64,000 nucleotides of DNA from Hyphomicrobium sp. (GTDB lineage Bacteria > Pseudomonadota > Alphaproteobacteria > Rhizobiales > Hyphomicrobiaceae), in assembly GCA_016716675.1 (NCBI GenBank), contig JADJVG010000009.1:1-64000 (forward strand), read 5' to 3'. Both the position numbers and the translations under genes were made by a program. The notes below the pieces were generated by a model, which was not told the DNA's origin, searched no databases, and saw only the letters and a list, made by a program, of their open reading frames with translations. Shown one piece after another: positions 26,875 through 36,333 of this stretch; position 1 is the stretch's first letter; every line of letters begins with the position of its first letter.

Positions 26875-27435
26875 GGCGATGCAGCACCATCTTCAGAACG
26901 GCGAGAAAGCTAGCGGCCGCAAGGACGGCGCTCCATCTCGCAATTCCGCAAGTTCTGCGAGATTAAGGCGCGGGCAGTCGATGACGAAGCCCGCTTCAAC
27001 GACTGACCAGATTCCAATGTAGTTTGCAGCTTCAGCCCACGACAAGATCGGATAGCAAAGACGGTGGCGAATACGCAATAGGAAAGCCCAACCAAGCCCT
27101 CGAATGCTGGCCGATGTAAAGCGTGAATAGCGCCAAAACCAGTCCATGCCAGGCCAGAGTATCGTTGCATCCAACGGCCCCGGCACAGAAACTTGCTATG
27201 AGGACTAGCGCGACGACGGACAGCTATGACCGGCCAAAATTGCTTACCTCCCCCCAGGAAGGGCCCGGGTTGCCTTCGCAAACTTCTATATCCGTGATAC
27301 GCGAAGCGCTTTTACAACTCTAACTCGGGCACGACCTTCCGAAACTTAAGGCGCATAGCGGGGGCGGACTGGCCATTCATGTTTCGGAACCGGGGATGCG
27401 CCGTATGATCGTCAACATATCTCTACGGCAGCTCA
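26875..27435. other. Gene-poor stretch between the direct repeats
   Basis: Minus-strand frames between 26893 and 27281 carry hydrophobic stretches (for example GLGWAFLLRI in one frame and GLVGLSYCVFATVFAI in another) that alternate between frames. A frameshifted membrane-protein remnant, possibly PAP2-phosphatase-like, would explain this, but the evidence is thin. No complete gene is supported. Confidence 0.3.
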
Positions 27436-27664
27436 TGGCCCATCTCGACAGGATAGCGATGGCCGCCTTCAGACCATGACGAACTTCAGCCGACGATGAT
27501 CGCTGTAGCCCTTAGCTGTGCGTCCCGGGCCGTGTCTGCTTACTGGGGCACTGCGGACACCGCGTGGAGCGGTGTTGCGACCTGATTGGCACTCACCGGT
27601 GACGTCCGCAAACTCTGCACAACAGTCGTCAAGCCGTTATTGAACGACGCATTTGACCCCAAGC
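27436..27664. repeat. 229-bp direct repeat, copy 2
   Basis: Second copy of the block at 25996-26224, same orientation, offset 1440 bp. Homology stops at AAGC after the ATTTGACCC end; the sequence then runs directly into the 3' end of the peptidoglycan-binding-like gene. The sharp edges in both copies favour a discrete mobile or recombined unit. Confidence 0.92.
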
Positions 27665-27708
27665 GGACATTTTACTCTGCAATAAATGACACGATGCGCG
27701 GCCAAATA

Positions 27709-27960
27709 TCACCGCGCCCTCTGCTTTTCCGCTGCCTTCACGAGCAGGGACTGCAATTGCTCAGTCGTTATTGCCCCGGTTGGCTCAGCACCGATCGACT
27801 CCTGATACTTCATAACTGCAATTTTTGTGTTGAGGTCGAGCTTGCCGCTGTTTGCTGGCACGTCATAGCCGAGAAAACGAAGATGCTCCTGAGCTGCCGC
27901 AATCTCCAGTTCAGTCGAGATAACTGAAGGAGTAATTTTTGGCGAACGGACCCAAGGCAT
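27709..27960 (-). CDS. Small peptidoglycan-binding-like domain protein
   Basis: 83 residues from ATG 27960, which has AGGAAGCAGGG upstream; the frame is open to 28011. The core AAQEHLRFLGYDVPANSGK followed by LNTKIAVMKYQESIG and TGAITTEQLQSLL fits the three-helix PG_binding_1 fold (residues about 18-75). There is no signal peptide or catalytic domain. It may be a lone domain or the remainder of a larger cell-wall enzyme; the direct repeat begins 45 bp beyond its 3' end. Confidence 0.6.
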   Translation of the reverse strand: MPWVRSPKITPSVISTELEIAAAQEHLRFLGYDVPANSGKLDLNTKIAVMKYQESIGAEPTGAITTEQLQSLLVKAAEKQRAR

Positions 27961-28321
27961 AGAACCCTGCTTCCTGGGTGTAACCTGATAACGCTCAGTC
28001 GTCCAAGCCACGTCTTAGACCGTTTGGATGAAGGCTTCGCTTTGTCTGCTTTTCGTCCGTCTGCAGGACGCCAACTCTCAAATCTGAACCAAACCAGCCA
28101 AGTTGTCAGAGTGCAGCACGCCATGTTCTGGTATAAGCTCCTTGCGGAAGCGAAACAATGTACGAAGAGCAATGTGCGCGCTAGCCTAGTAAGTCTTTCC
28201 CGCGTTGGTGGGATACGCACGTGTGGAGCCCCGACGCAAAAGAGCTTATGTTAATCGGTGTCTACGCGCCCCAAAAAGGGTAGAACTGCTGTTTGCGTTC
28301 GGTCCGTAAGCGGGTGATAAA

Positions 28322-31300
28322 ATGAGGCTCGACACATTTTTTGAAAGCGCGCTAGACCTCACCGTGGCTCTGGACAATTGGCACGCCGCAAATGGCGCTC
28401 ATGGGGCACTTGCGCCAGATCGAGTTTCAACAAGCAAGAACCGCGTATCTATTGCTCTCCCGCAAACGGCGTCTGATCTAGGTGTTAAGGGACTTCGCTA
28501 TGCCGCCCCGGAGTGCATTGGACGATTTCAGAAGGGCGATCGACGCAGTGATCTCTATTCACTGGGCATTATTTTCTACGAATGGCTGGTCGGGTCGCCG
28601 CCTTTTGTATCAGATGAAATCCTAGATCTGACCCACAAACACATGGCGATTGCGCCACAGCCGCCTCACAACGCTGCTTTTGGCGTTCCGGTCGTCGTCT
28701 CCGATCTAATAATGAAGTTGTTGGCGAAGTCGCCCGACGCTCGCTATGCCTCCGCCAGAGGCGTCGCACACGATCTGCGCATATGCATGCGGCAGCTCCA
28801 TCTGCGCGGCCGCATCGATAATTTCGATGTTGGCGAGCTTGATCGCAGTTCTCAGTTTCGCGTACCAGATAAGCTCTATGGCCGTGAGCGCGAAATTGAA
28901 ATCCTGACCAACGTTTACCGGCGGGCTGTCGCCGGTGAGATCATACTTTGCACCATTGCCGGCTATTCTGGCATCGGGAAATCGTCGCTGGTGCGCGCCC
29001 TGCGGCCGAAAATTGCCGCATCGGGAGGAAATTTAGTCGAGGGAAAATTTGACCAATACCGGTCGGAAACGCCTTATTCCGCGATCGTTGAAGCGTTTCG
29101 GGAACTGTTGCGACAAGTCCTTGCACGAGACCAGCAGTCGATAAACTTGTGGCGCCAATCCGTCATGGAGGCTCTGGGCGAACACGCCAGCCTCGTTCTT
29201 GAACTCCTGCCCGAGATGGAACGGTTGATTGGCCCACAGCCGCCACCGCCCGAACTTAGCGCCTCCGTTGCTCAAAAGCGCTTTCTCGTCGTGTTTACGA
29301 ATTTGTTGCGCTGTTTCGCCAGCAAGGACCACCCTCTGGTTCTGTTCCTCGACGATTTGCACTGGGTCGATGCCGCCTCGCTGGCCCTGATCGAAGCCTT
29401 TGTTGAAACCGGACGCGGCGCGCATCTTCTGATTATCGCCGCATATCGTGACAACGAGGTTGGTCCAACGCACCCAGTAACAAAAGCGCTGGATCGGTTT
29501 CGTGCCCGCAAATCTTTGATTTCTGAATTTCAGCTTGGCCCTCTGCAACCTGAGCATGTTTTAGAATTGATCAGGGAGACCTGCCCAAACATCATTAAAG
29601 TTGATGATCTGGTGAAGATTGTTATGCGCCAGACCGCCGGAAATCCATTTTTCACCCATCAATACCTAAAGAACCTAGTCGATCAAAAAGAGCTTTACTT
29701 CGACGAAGAGATCAATGCTTGGCGCCTAAATTTGCATAATAGCCGAGGAGACCAGCCAAGCGAAGATATCGTCGGATTAATAATGCGGCGACTCGGGCGC
29801 CTGCCACCGGAGGCGCAGAGCGCACTGCGGGCGGCGGCTGCGATTGGAAAACGGTTCGATCTTGCACTGCTGGCCGCCGTCGCCGAATGCGACCAGGCCG
29901 AAGCGTTGGCGCATTTGGCGGCTGCCCTACAAGATGAACTTCTTATACCCGTGCAGAGTTCAAGCGACCGACGAGAATTCAAGTTCGCTCACGACCGAGT
30001 GCAACAGGCGTCCTATCAACTGCCTCATGGCATGAGCATAGTCGACCTTCATGTGACGATCGGCTGGCGCTTGCTTGAACAAACCGCCGAAGACGATCTC
30101 GATGCTCAGGTTTTCGCGATCGTCGATCAGTTCAATGTCGGACTTGCTCAAATAACTGATCCTAATAAGCGCCTACAACTCGCGCAATTGAATCTTCGCG
30201 CCAGTATTCGAGCTAAGAACGCCTATGCCTATCAAGCCGCCGCCGTGTACATTGCTTGCGCTCTCGATCTGCTGCCGCAAGACGCTTGGTTGCGCTACCA
30301 CTCTCTCTCGGTCGAACTCCATCTGAATGCCGCCGAAACTTACTCGGTGCTCAATATGGAATCGGCTTTCGAGAAGGAGATACAGACGTTGCTGGCCCAT
30401 GTGACCAGCACGGCCGATCGCATAAAAGTACGCATCAGACAGGTCATCCACCTCAGTCAGACCTCGCGGTTTGCTGACTCCTTGGCTGTTGCCCGCGAAG
30501 GTTTTCTGGAGTTGGGCATCGATATCCCTCCGTTGGACGACCGGCATGCCCTAAGCGCCTTGTTCGACCAGACAATTGAAGAAATACGGGCAAGGACCGG
30601 TGGATTATCGGTGGCAGCCGCAATACCCCGGACGCCGGATTGCCGCGAGGGAATTCATGAAAATGCCATGCGGTTGATCGGCGCTCTAGGGGATGCCGCA
30701 ACGATTCTGAACGTAGACCTGCTGAACTTCCTTGGCGCGGTTGGCTCAAAGCTTTCGTTCGAGATCGGCTGTACAAAGTTATCGCCGCTAATGTTTACAC
30801 TCCTTTCGCAGGCTTTGACGGGGCATCGTCAACTCTATCAGGAAGCAACGGCCATCGCCGGTGCGGCGCTGGAGCTCAATGAAAAGCGTTATATGGACGC
30901 GTGGTCTACCGGCCGCTTGCTGGTGCATCAGTTTTGGTTTGTTCGCCATTGGTCGAGTCACATCAACGATAGTCTGCCGTTGATTGAGGAAGCCTTTGCA
31001 GTGACTCGCAAAGCGCACGATCCGATTTATGGAGCGTACTTGCTGTCTATGGCAGTTCTGGTTCACTTCTACAGTGGCCGGAAGTTGGGAGAGGTCCTCG
31101 AAGCCCAAAATAGAGTGATCGAACATTGCCGCCCCTATCCGATGGAAGGCGTGGTGGCTTTCTCCGAGCCCTATGCTGCCGCGGCACGGGCGCTGATGGG
31201 CGAAACCAGCTCGTTGAGCGATCTTTCAAGCGCTGATTTCAACTTGTCGGACTACAAACGGCGTTTCTCAAATCTGCCCATGGTGATGGGGCTGTTGTGC

Positions 31301-34027
31301 GGCGCGCATATTCAATTGCTCACTCTGGCCGGAGAGCATGAACAGGCCATAGCAATGGCAGACGACGACAACATCAGGATCTCGCCGCCATTTATTTCTC
31401 TTGTGCCAATTCGCTTCTGGAGCGGGTTCAGCCATGCGAAGCTTGCACAAAGACTGCCATTCGGCTCCGCCGAATGCGCGAAATTTGTCGATGGCTTGCA
31501 AGAGTCGCTGAACTTTTTACAGATTGTCCACGACAGCGGCAGCATCGAGAACACAGCGCATCTCATATTGCTTCTCAAAGCTGAGCGCTCGCGGTGCGAA
31601 CGCAAGACCGTAGCCACCAGCTCTCTATTCCGGCAGGCCGTACTTTCGGCTCACATCTCCGGCTTCGTTCTTGAGGAGGGCTTTATCGCCGAGACATTTG
31701 CGGAATGGCAAACAGTCGAGGGAGCCAGTCGCGATGTTATCATGGCCGAATTGGAGCGTGCGCTGAACTGCTATCGCGCATGCGGCGCCAACGCGTTGGC
31801 CGGTCGCGTCGAATTAACTTTGAACAAACTTCGCCAGAGTCGCGGCGTCGACAAGCCGATCAACGAATATGAATTGCTCGATAGTATCGAGCTGGCAGCA
31901 ATCATGCGTTCAGTCCAAACGCTCGGTGGGCATTTCGACCTGAGCGCCAAAGCTAAGGTGTTGCTTGCAAATATCGTCGAGATGTCGGGCGCCGATTGCG
32001 GCGCAGTTGTTTGTGATGGCGACCCAGTATTGACGGTCGAAATGAAATCGGACAACGCCGCGTTCTGTGATCGGTTGCCGGAACGCCTGCTGCGCTATGT
32101 GATGAATTCGCTGGAGCCGGTCAAGTTGAGCTGGTCTCATGAGACTGACGCAGGCCAAGCGTCTTTTGAATTTCGAAAGGATGGATATTTTTCAAGCTAT
32201 CAATCGGCATCGGTGCTCTGCATGCCTATAGGTGGAACCGAAAAAATCCGTCGCGTGCTTTATCTCGAACATCGCTTCTTGGCCGATGCCTTTTCCGAGC
32301 GTCGCAATCGGGTGATCGAATGGCTCGCGGCCCAACTTGGGCATCTACTTGAAAACAGGGAACTTCTTTCAAATCTCGAAGGGTTGGTTGCTGAACGGAC
32401 AAAGGTTTTGCATCAGGCCAATATTCAATTGGAGCAACAGCGCGATGAATTGGAAAAAGCCGGGCGGCGAATAGAGGCGGCCATCGAAGCGCGCGGGCTC
32501 TTTCTGACGATGATCACTCATGAGTTGCGCGGGCCTATCCATGCCATAACCGCCATCGCTCAGAAGCATTGGCTAAACACTAAGGCGGGACCACTCGCCG
32601 ACGATATGGGTCGAATTCTTCAGCTCACGAGTACTGCGACGAGTATCACGGAAGATGTTCTCGATAAGTCAAAAATTGATGCTGGCCTAATGCGGCTTGC
32701 CGATATCGAATTTGATCTGGATGACGTCATAGAAGAAGTCGCCATCACACAGGGAACGCGCGCAGCGATAAAACGGCTGGAACTAATTTTTGATGTCGAA
32801 AAAAACGTTGCCTGCCGGCTGCGCGGTGACCCATTGCGCGTGAAGCAGATCATCGCCAACTTCGTCGACAACGCCATAAAATTCACCAGTACGGGCGCAA
32901 TTTTTGTAACGATCCGCCAAACGGAGGATGTTGACGGTTTCGTCTCGCTAATCATGGAAGTCGCCGACAAGGGAGTGGGCCTCAGTCAGCAGTGTATTGA
33001 GGAGATTTTTGGCGAAGAGTCTACAACCAAGCCACAGTCCGGCCGGGTGGACGGTTATGGGCTCGGACTCCAGATTACGCGCCGCCTTGCGGCTCTCATG
33101 GGCGGAACGATCGGTGTTCGAAGTACGCTTGGGGAAGGCGCTACTTTTTGGTTTTCGTGCCGTTTTCAGCGAATGCAAACGAAACGTATCGTGCCACAGC
33201 CCGAACTTGGGGGCCAGACGGCGTTGCTTGTCGTCAATAGCGGGGTTTGCGGCGATACGATCATGCGGGCGTTGCTGGACAAAGGTATGAAAGTTACCGT
33301 TGTGAACTCCCGGCATTCAACACAGGAATTTTTGCGTTCTGCACTGGCGAAGGCTGGGGCGTTCGATCTCGCGATCATCGACGCGGAGTTATCCGACTCG
33401 TCGCATGAGGATGTCGGAACGGACATCCGCGATGCTGTTCCAAACTGTAAGCTGATTCTCCTTCATCCTATCTCGATGACGCCATCGGCCGTTGACCAGG
33501 CCATATTTGCTGCGACGATCAGCAAGCCGCTCATAATGAAAAAGCTTATCGGCAGCATCGACCGGGTTTTCTCTACCGCAATTGAATCCATCCCCCAGAA
33601 TGCAGCAGGTAGTACAAAGGAGAACGCCCAACCCGATATGTTGCGCGGAAAGCGGATACTCTTGGTTGATGACAATGACTTGATCAGGCAAACCTGGAGT
33701 GGGCTGTTGGAACATTTCGGTTTGGTGGTGCAGGTTGCGAGTGATGGCCAGACCGGCTTGCGGCTACTGAGGGAAAGCAATTTTGACGCGATATTGTTGG
33801 ACATCCAATTGCCGGATATGAACGGTTTGGAAGTAAGCGCAAAGATGCGCAAAGCTTTTCCGAAGGGCACACTGCCGATTGTTGCCCTAACAGGTTCTCC
33901 GCTCGAGCAGCAATCCTGTGCGAACGCGGGACTTGACGATATATGCATGAAGCCGGCCGAAGTTGACGCATTATTGACAATTCTCACTCGCGTGATATCG
34001 GCGAATAAAGCACAGGCAAACGGCTGA
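28322..34027 (+). CDS. Giant hybrid: protein-kinase-like/AAA ATPase/GAF/histidine kinase/receivers
   Basis: 1901 residues. Residues 1-160 resemble the C-lobe of a Ser/Thr kinase (RYAAPEC, DLYSLGIIFYEWLVGSPPF) with no N-lobe and a degenerate catalytic loop (HAANGAHGALAPDRV), so kinase activity is doubtful. An AAA-type ATPase follows: Walker A GYSGIGKSSL at 214-223, Walker B LVLFLDDLHWVD at 339-350. About 600-1180 is helical, probably TPR-like. A GAF-like domain (about 1185-1340) and a coiled coil precede HisKA with His1400 in MITHELRGPIHAI. HATPase boxes are NFVDNAIKF and GYGLGLQITRRLAALMGG. Two receivers end the protein: a degenerate one (about 1625-1745) and a full one with phospho-acceptor Asp1827 in LLDIQLPDMNG. 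Soluble; input and output are unknown. Confidence 0.88.
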   Translation: MRLDTFFESALDLTVALDNWHAANGAHGALAPDRVSTSKNRVSIALPQTASDLGVKGLRYAAPECIGRFQKGDRRSDLYSLGIIFYEWLVGSPPFVSDEILDLTHKHMAIAPQPPHNAAFGVPVVVSDLIMKLLAKSPDARYASARGVAHDLRICMRQLHLRGRIDNFDVGELDRSSQFRVPDKLYGREREIEILTNVYRRAVAGEIILCTIAGYSGIGKSSLVRALRPKIAASGGNLVEGKFDQYRSETPYSAIVEAFRELLRQVLARDQQSINLWRQSVMEALGEHASLVLELLPEMERLIGPQPPPPELSASVAQKRFLVVFTNLLRCFASKDHPLVLFLDDLHWVDAASLALIEAFVETGRGAHLLIIAAYRDNEVGPTHPVTKALDRFRARKSLISEFQLGPLQPEHVLELIRETCPNIIKVDDLVKIVMRQTAGNPFFTHQYLKNLVDQKELYFDEEINAWRLNLHNSRGDQPSEDIVGLIMRRLGRLPPEAQSALRAAAAIGKRFDLALLAAVAECDQAEALAHLAAALQDELLIPVQSSSDRREFKFAHDRVQQASYQLPHGMSIVDLHVTIGWRLLEQTAEDDLDAQVFAIVDQFNVGLAQITDPNKRLQLAQLNLRASIRAKNAYAYQAAAVYIACALDLLPQDAWLRYHSLSVELHLNAAETYSVLNMESAFEKEIQTLLAHVTSTADRIKVRIRQVIHLSQTSRFADSLAVAREGFLELGIDIPPLDDRHALSALFDQTIEEIRARTGGLSVAAAIPRTPDCREGIHENAMRLIGALGDAATILNVDLLNFLGAVGSKLSFEIGCTKLSPLMFTLLSQALTGHRQLYQEATAIAGAALELNEKRYMDAWSTGRLLVHQFWFVRHWSSHINDSLPLIEEAFAVTRKAHDPIYGAYLLSMAVLVHFYSGRKLGEVLEAQNRVIEHCRPYPMEGVVAFSEPYAAAARALMGETSSLSDLSSADFNLSDYKRRFSNLPMVMGLLCGAHIQLLTLAGEHEQAIAMADDDNIRISPPFISLVPIRFWSGFSHAKLAQRLPFGSAECAKFVDGLQESLNFLQIVHDSGSIENTAHLILLLKAERSRCERKTVATSSLFRQAVLSAHISGFVLEEGFIAETFAEWQTVEGASRDVIMAELERALNCYRACGANALAGRVELTLNKLRQSRGVDKPINEYELLDSIELAAIMRSVQTLGGHFDLSAKAKVLLANIVEMSGADCGAVVCDGDPVLTVEMKSDNAAFCDRLPERLLRYVMNSLEPVKLSWSHETDAGQASFEFRKDGYFSSYQSASVLCMPIGGTEKIRRVLYLEHRFLADAFSERRNRVIEWLAAQLGHLLENRELLSNLEGLVAERTKVLHQANIQLEQQRDELEKAGRRIEAAIEARGLFLTMITHELRGPIHAITAIAQKHWLNTKAGPLADDMGRILQLTSTATSITEDVLDKSKIDAGLMRLADIEFDLDDVIEEVAITQGTRAAIKRLELIFDVEKNVACRLRGDPLRVKQIIANFVDNAIKFTSTGAIFVTIRQTEDVDGFVSLIMEVADKGVGLSQQCIEEIFGEESTTKPQSGRVDGYGLGLQITRRLAALMGGTIGVRSTLGEGATFWFSCRFQRMQTKRIVPQPELGGQTALLVVNSGVCGDTIMRALLDKGMKVTVVNSRHSTQEFLRSALAKAGAFDLAIIDAELSDSSHEDVGTDIRDAVPNCKLILLHPISMTPSAVDQAIFAATISKPLIMKKLIGSIDRVFSTAIESIPQNAAGSTKENAQPDMLRGKRILLVDDNDLIRQTWSGLLEHFGLVVQVASDGQTGLRLLRESNFDAILLDIQLPDMNGLEVSAKMRKAFPKGTLPIVALTGSPLEQQSCANAGLDDICMKPAEVDALLTILTRVISANKAQANG

Positions 34028-34040
34028 GCGAACGCGGGCT

Positions 34041-34265
34041 TTCCGCCGTCGTCCGGCCCAGCAACTGCGCGCCGTTCGCAAGCCCCATCGTAAGCGGGGT
34101 TCTGACCCCACAGGCGCTCGACGAACACGTCGTCCCGCCACGCGCCCTTGCCGTCCATGCTGATCGCGATCTCGTGCGCCGCCAAAACGCCGGTGAACGC
34201 CGCGCCTGTGAACTGCGAGCCCTGGTCGGTGTTGAAGATCTCCGGCTTGCCATTGGTCTGAGACC
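34041..34265 (-). pseudogene. IS3-family transposase (OrfB) remnant
   Basis: A minus-strand fragment encodes EIFNTDQGSQFTG, AAHEIAISMDGKGAWRDD and VFVERLW, part of the integrase core (second Asp of DDE and the glutamate-side segment) of IS3-type transposases. Both ends are missing: the frame stops resembling the family after VERLW, and upstream of about 34265 it runs into unrelated sequence. It lies 14 bp beyond the stop of the giant kinase. The element cannot be mobile. Confidence 0.8.
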
Positions 34266-34308
34266 CTTGTGTACACCGTAGTTCAAGAAACAAGTCGTAC
34301 GGGGCTAG

Positions 34309-34527
34309 TCAGCAAGCAGAATTATCCAGAAGCGCTTTAAGTTTTTTAAGAGCTAAGCGGGCCTCTCGTCGTGCAGAGCGAGCAGCGGCGGGATAGTGCC
34401 CATGCTTCCACCGAGCTGTTCGACTGCGCGCTAGTCCTTCTGATGTTCTGGGATCAGTACTCAAACCTCCATGCATTCTGCAACGACCGTTGGCCATCGC
34501 GGCCTGGCGGCACGGTTGCCCATCCAA
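34309..34527 (-). CDS. Small HGGxST-motif protein (possible fragment)
   Basis: 72 residues from TTG 34527. The pattern CRQAAMANGRCRMHGGLSTDPRTSEGLARSRTARWKHG is, in shorter pieces (CRMHGGLST, GLARSRTARWKHG), that of small proteins found in phages, genomic islands and near transposases. Their function is unknown. There is no good start: upstream codons in frame run only to a TGA eight codons earlier. Its place beside a transposase remnant fits a mobile origin. Confidence 0.55.
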   Translation of the reverse strand: MDGQPCRQAAMANGRCRMHGGLSTDPRTSEGLARSRTARWKHGHYPAAARSARREARLALKKLKALLDNSAC

Positions 34528-34909
34528 TTTCTTACGTGCGCTGCATCAAACCGCTTGATTAGCCAGCCGAAGTCCAGTGGTCCGGTTGGGTGCATGAGGT
34601 TCATCGGTCAAATTCCATACTCTCCCCCGTTCCGTTTATCTTAGGAGGTACCCCCGGTCCTCTCATTTTGCCTTGAGCTGCTGCCGGTATTACGGACGAT
34701 CCTGAGTATCGCAAGATCATTATGTTGCGAGCCCGTCTCGCTCAGACTTCGACAAAAAAATAGGCAGGTGCTTGTGTTCAATCCTTCACAGGGAAGAACG
34801 TCTAACGATGGCGCCAGCAACAACGCTCTCAAGCGCTCCAACGTGAACAGACGGAGGAGCACGTATTTTTTAGATGAGGCTCAATGGCAGGACGCCATGT
34901 GCCAGCGGC
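34528..34909. other. Intergenic 382 bp, no gene seen
   Basis: No frame here has recognisable similarity or a credible start. It separates the island edge (HGGxST protein, transposase remnant) from the 3' end of the GT21 gene. An A-run at about 34752-34759 is the only notable composition feature. Confidence 0.4.
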
Positions 34910-36073
34910 TTAGGCCCGCGCCGCGATGGTTGCGTGCGGCTGCGACGGGTCCTCGACACTCATGCTGTTCCCGCGCCACGTAAACGTATTGCCGGTCCAG
35001 CCTTGGAGCCATAGCACCGGCTGCAGGATATCGCGCATCACCCAAGCCCACGGAGATAATCGGCTCATGTGCCATCCAGCAACCCGCGTCACGATCGCTT
35101 CCGTGCCGTACCACACCGTCAGTAGCGCAACGAAGGCCAAGACGGGATTGCCTCCCGCCGTTTCAAATGCAAAGACGCCAGCCGCGATTGGCGCCACGCT
35201 GCCGGCGAACAGTTCGGGGATGTAAAACGTCGCGAATGTCGCGCGCCGCAGACGCGCCCAACGCACCTGACGGTTCCAGACCAGCTTCAGCTGCCTTGGC
35301 CCCAGCGGCTGTTCGAACGGTCGCGCCACGAGCCGCACATTTAAGCCTTGTGCGCGCACGATCTTGGTTGCTGCCGCGTCTTCAGCGATCTCCGCCCCAA
35401 GCGCAATAATGCCACCGGCGCGATCTAGAACCTCGCGCTTCCAAAGCATCGATTTTCCTTGAGCGAACCCAAAGCCGATGGCATCGGCAGCGCACTGCCA
35501 GCGTGCTTGGTAGCCATTCAAAAACGCACACTCGACTTCGGCAGCAAAGCCTGACGGCCGACTGCCAATAGGCGGCGAACATACTAAGCCGGTTTGCGGC
35601 GTATAAGCGTCGAGCAGATCATCGAGGTATGCCGGCGGCATGAGAACATTGCTGTCGGCCAGTACGATCCATTTGGTTCGCGCGGCGTTCCACCCCTTGA
35701 CGATATTATTGAGCTTTGGATTGGCTGTCGGGCGATCATCGCCAATTAATAGCGTCGCTCGGCGCTCTGGGAATTCCGCCATCAGAGCGCGTACGACGGG
35801 CGTCGCGGCATCGTTCTCGTGAGACGCGCAGAAAATGATCTCATAGTTGGGATCGTCGAGCGCGAACGTCGAGCGCAACGTCTCGCGATCGAAGTGATCG
35901 ACACCGCACACCGGGCGGATGATGGTTATCGGCTCGGCAATCGCGCTGTGTTGATGGTGCGTGTTTCTCGAGCTCGTCCGGCGATACCGGCGGATCACCA
36001 AGCCTGCGGTGATAAGGTGCGTGGCCGTCGCAAGCGCACAAAAGATTAGAGCAGCGGATGCGATGGCGTTCAT
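34910..36073 (-). CDS. GT21-family glycosyltransferase, ceramide-glucosyltransferase-like
   Basis: 387 residues from ATG 36073 (MNAIASAALIF). Membrane enzyme expected to transfer a sugar from a nucleotide donor to a lipid such as ceramide or a hopanoid precursor (HpnI belongs to this group). An N-terminal helix (about 2-24) precedes PITIIRPVCGVDHFDRETL. The donor-binding aspartates are in YEIIFCASHENDAA and LADSNVLMPPAYLDDLL; the catalytic Asp is in GAEIAEDAAATKIVRAQG. RQVRWARLRR is the (Q/R)xxRW acceptor motif. Two or three C-terminal membrane segments follow. No hpn genes are adjacent, so the lipid acceptor is open. Confidence 0.85.
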   Translation of the reverse strand: MNAIASAALIFCALATATHLITAGLVIRRYRRTSSRNTHHQHSAIAEPITIIRPVCGVDHFDRETLRSTFALDDPNYEIIFCASHENDAATPVVRALMAEFPERRATLLIGDDRPTANPKLNNIVKGWNAARTKWIVLADSNVLMPPAYLDDLLDAYTPQTGLVCSPPIGSRPSGFAAEVECAFLNGYQARWQCAADAIGFGFAQGKSMLWKREVLDRAGGIIALGAEIAEDAAATKIVRAQGLNVRLVARPFEQPLGPRQLKLVWNRQVRWARLRRATFATFYIPELFAGSVAPIAAGVFAFETAGGNPVLAFVALLTVWYGTEAIVTRVAGWHMSRLSPWAWVMRDILQPVLWLQGWTGNTFTWRGNSMSVEDPSQPHATIAARA

Positions 36074-36333
36074 CGTTTCACCATGTGTCGACCTGCATTC
36101 CAACCTCGTACGCAGATTTTCGTGATCGTTCCATGACGGATGAGCGACATCTGCGTGACATGCTGTTCCAGAGCGAAGCGAATTGACTCCGGATTCACCA
36201 CGTCTCGCACACAGCCTGCGTAGCTGCTCGGTTTCATCGCAGCGTCACGATTTTGTTGCTGTGACGTCGTGAATCAAGACTAGGCGCTTGGCTCATTGCG
36301 GACGTGATTTTTCAAATCCACATGTGAGATGCC

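Noticed and set aside
25996..27664. CRISPR array or IS element from the direct repeats
   Set aside because: There are only two 229-bp copies, no regular spacers, no transposase and no terminal inverted repeats.
18950..34600. Second copy of the tRNA-Ser 3' end as an attachment site
   Set aside because: Reading 19-34.6 kb by eye for the TTCGAATCCCTCC segment gave no match; a computed search is needed to be sure.
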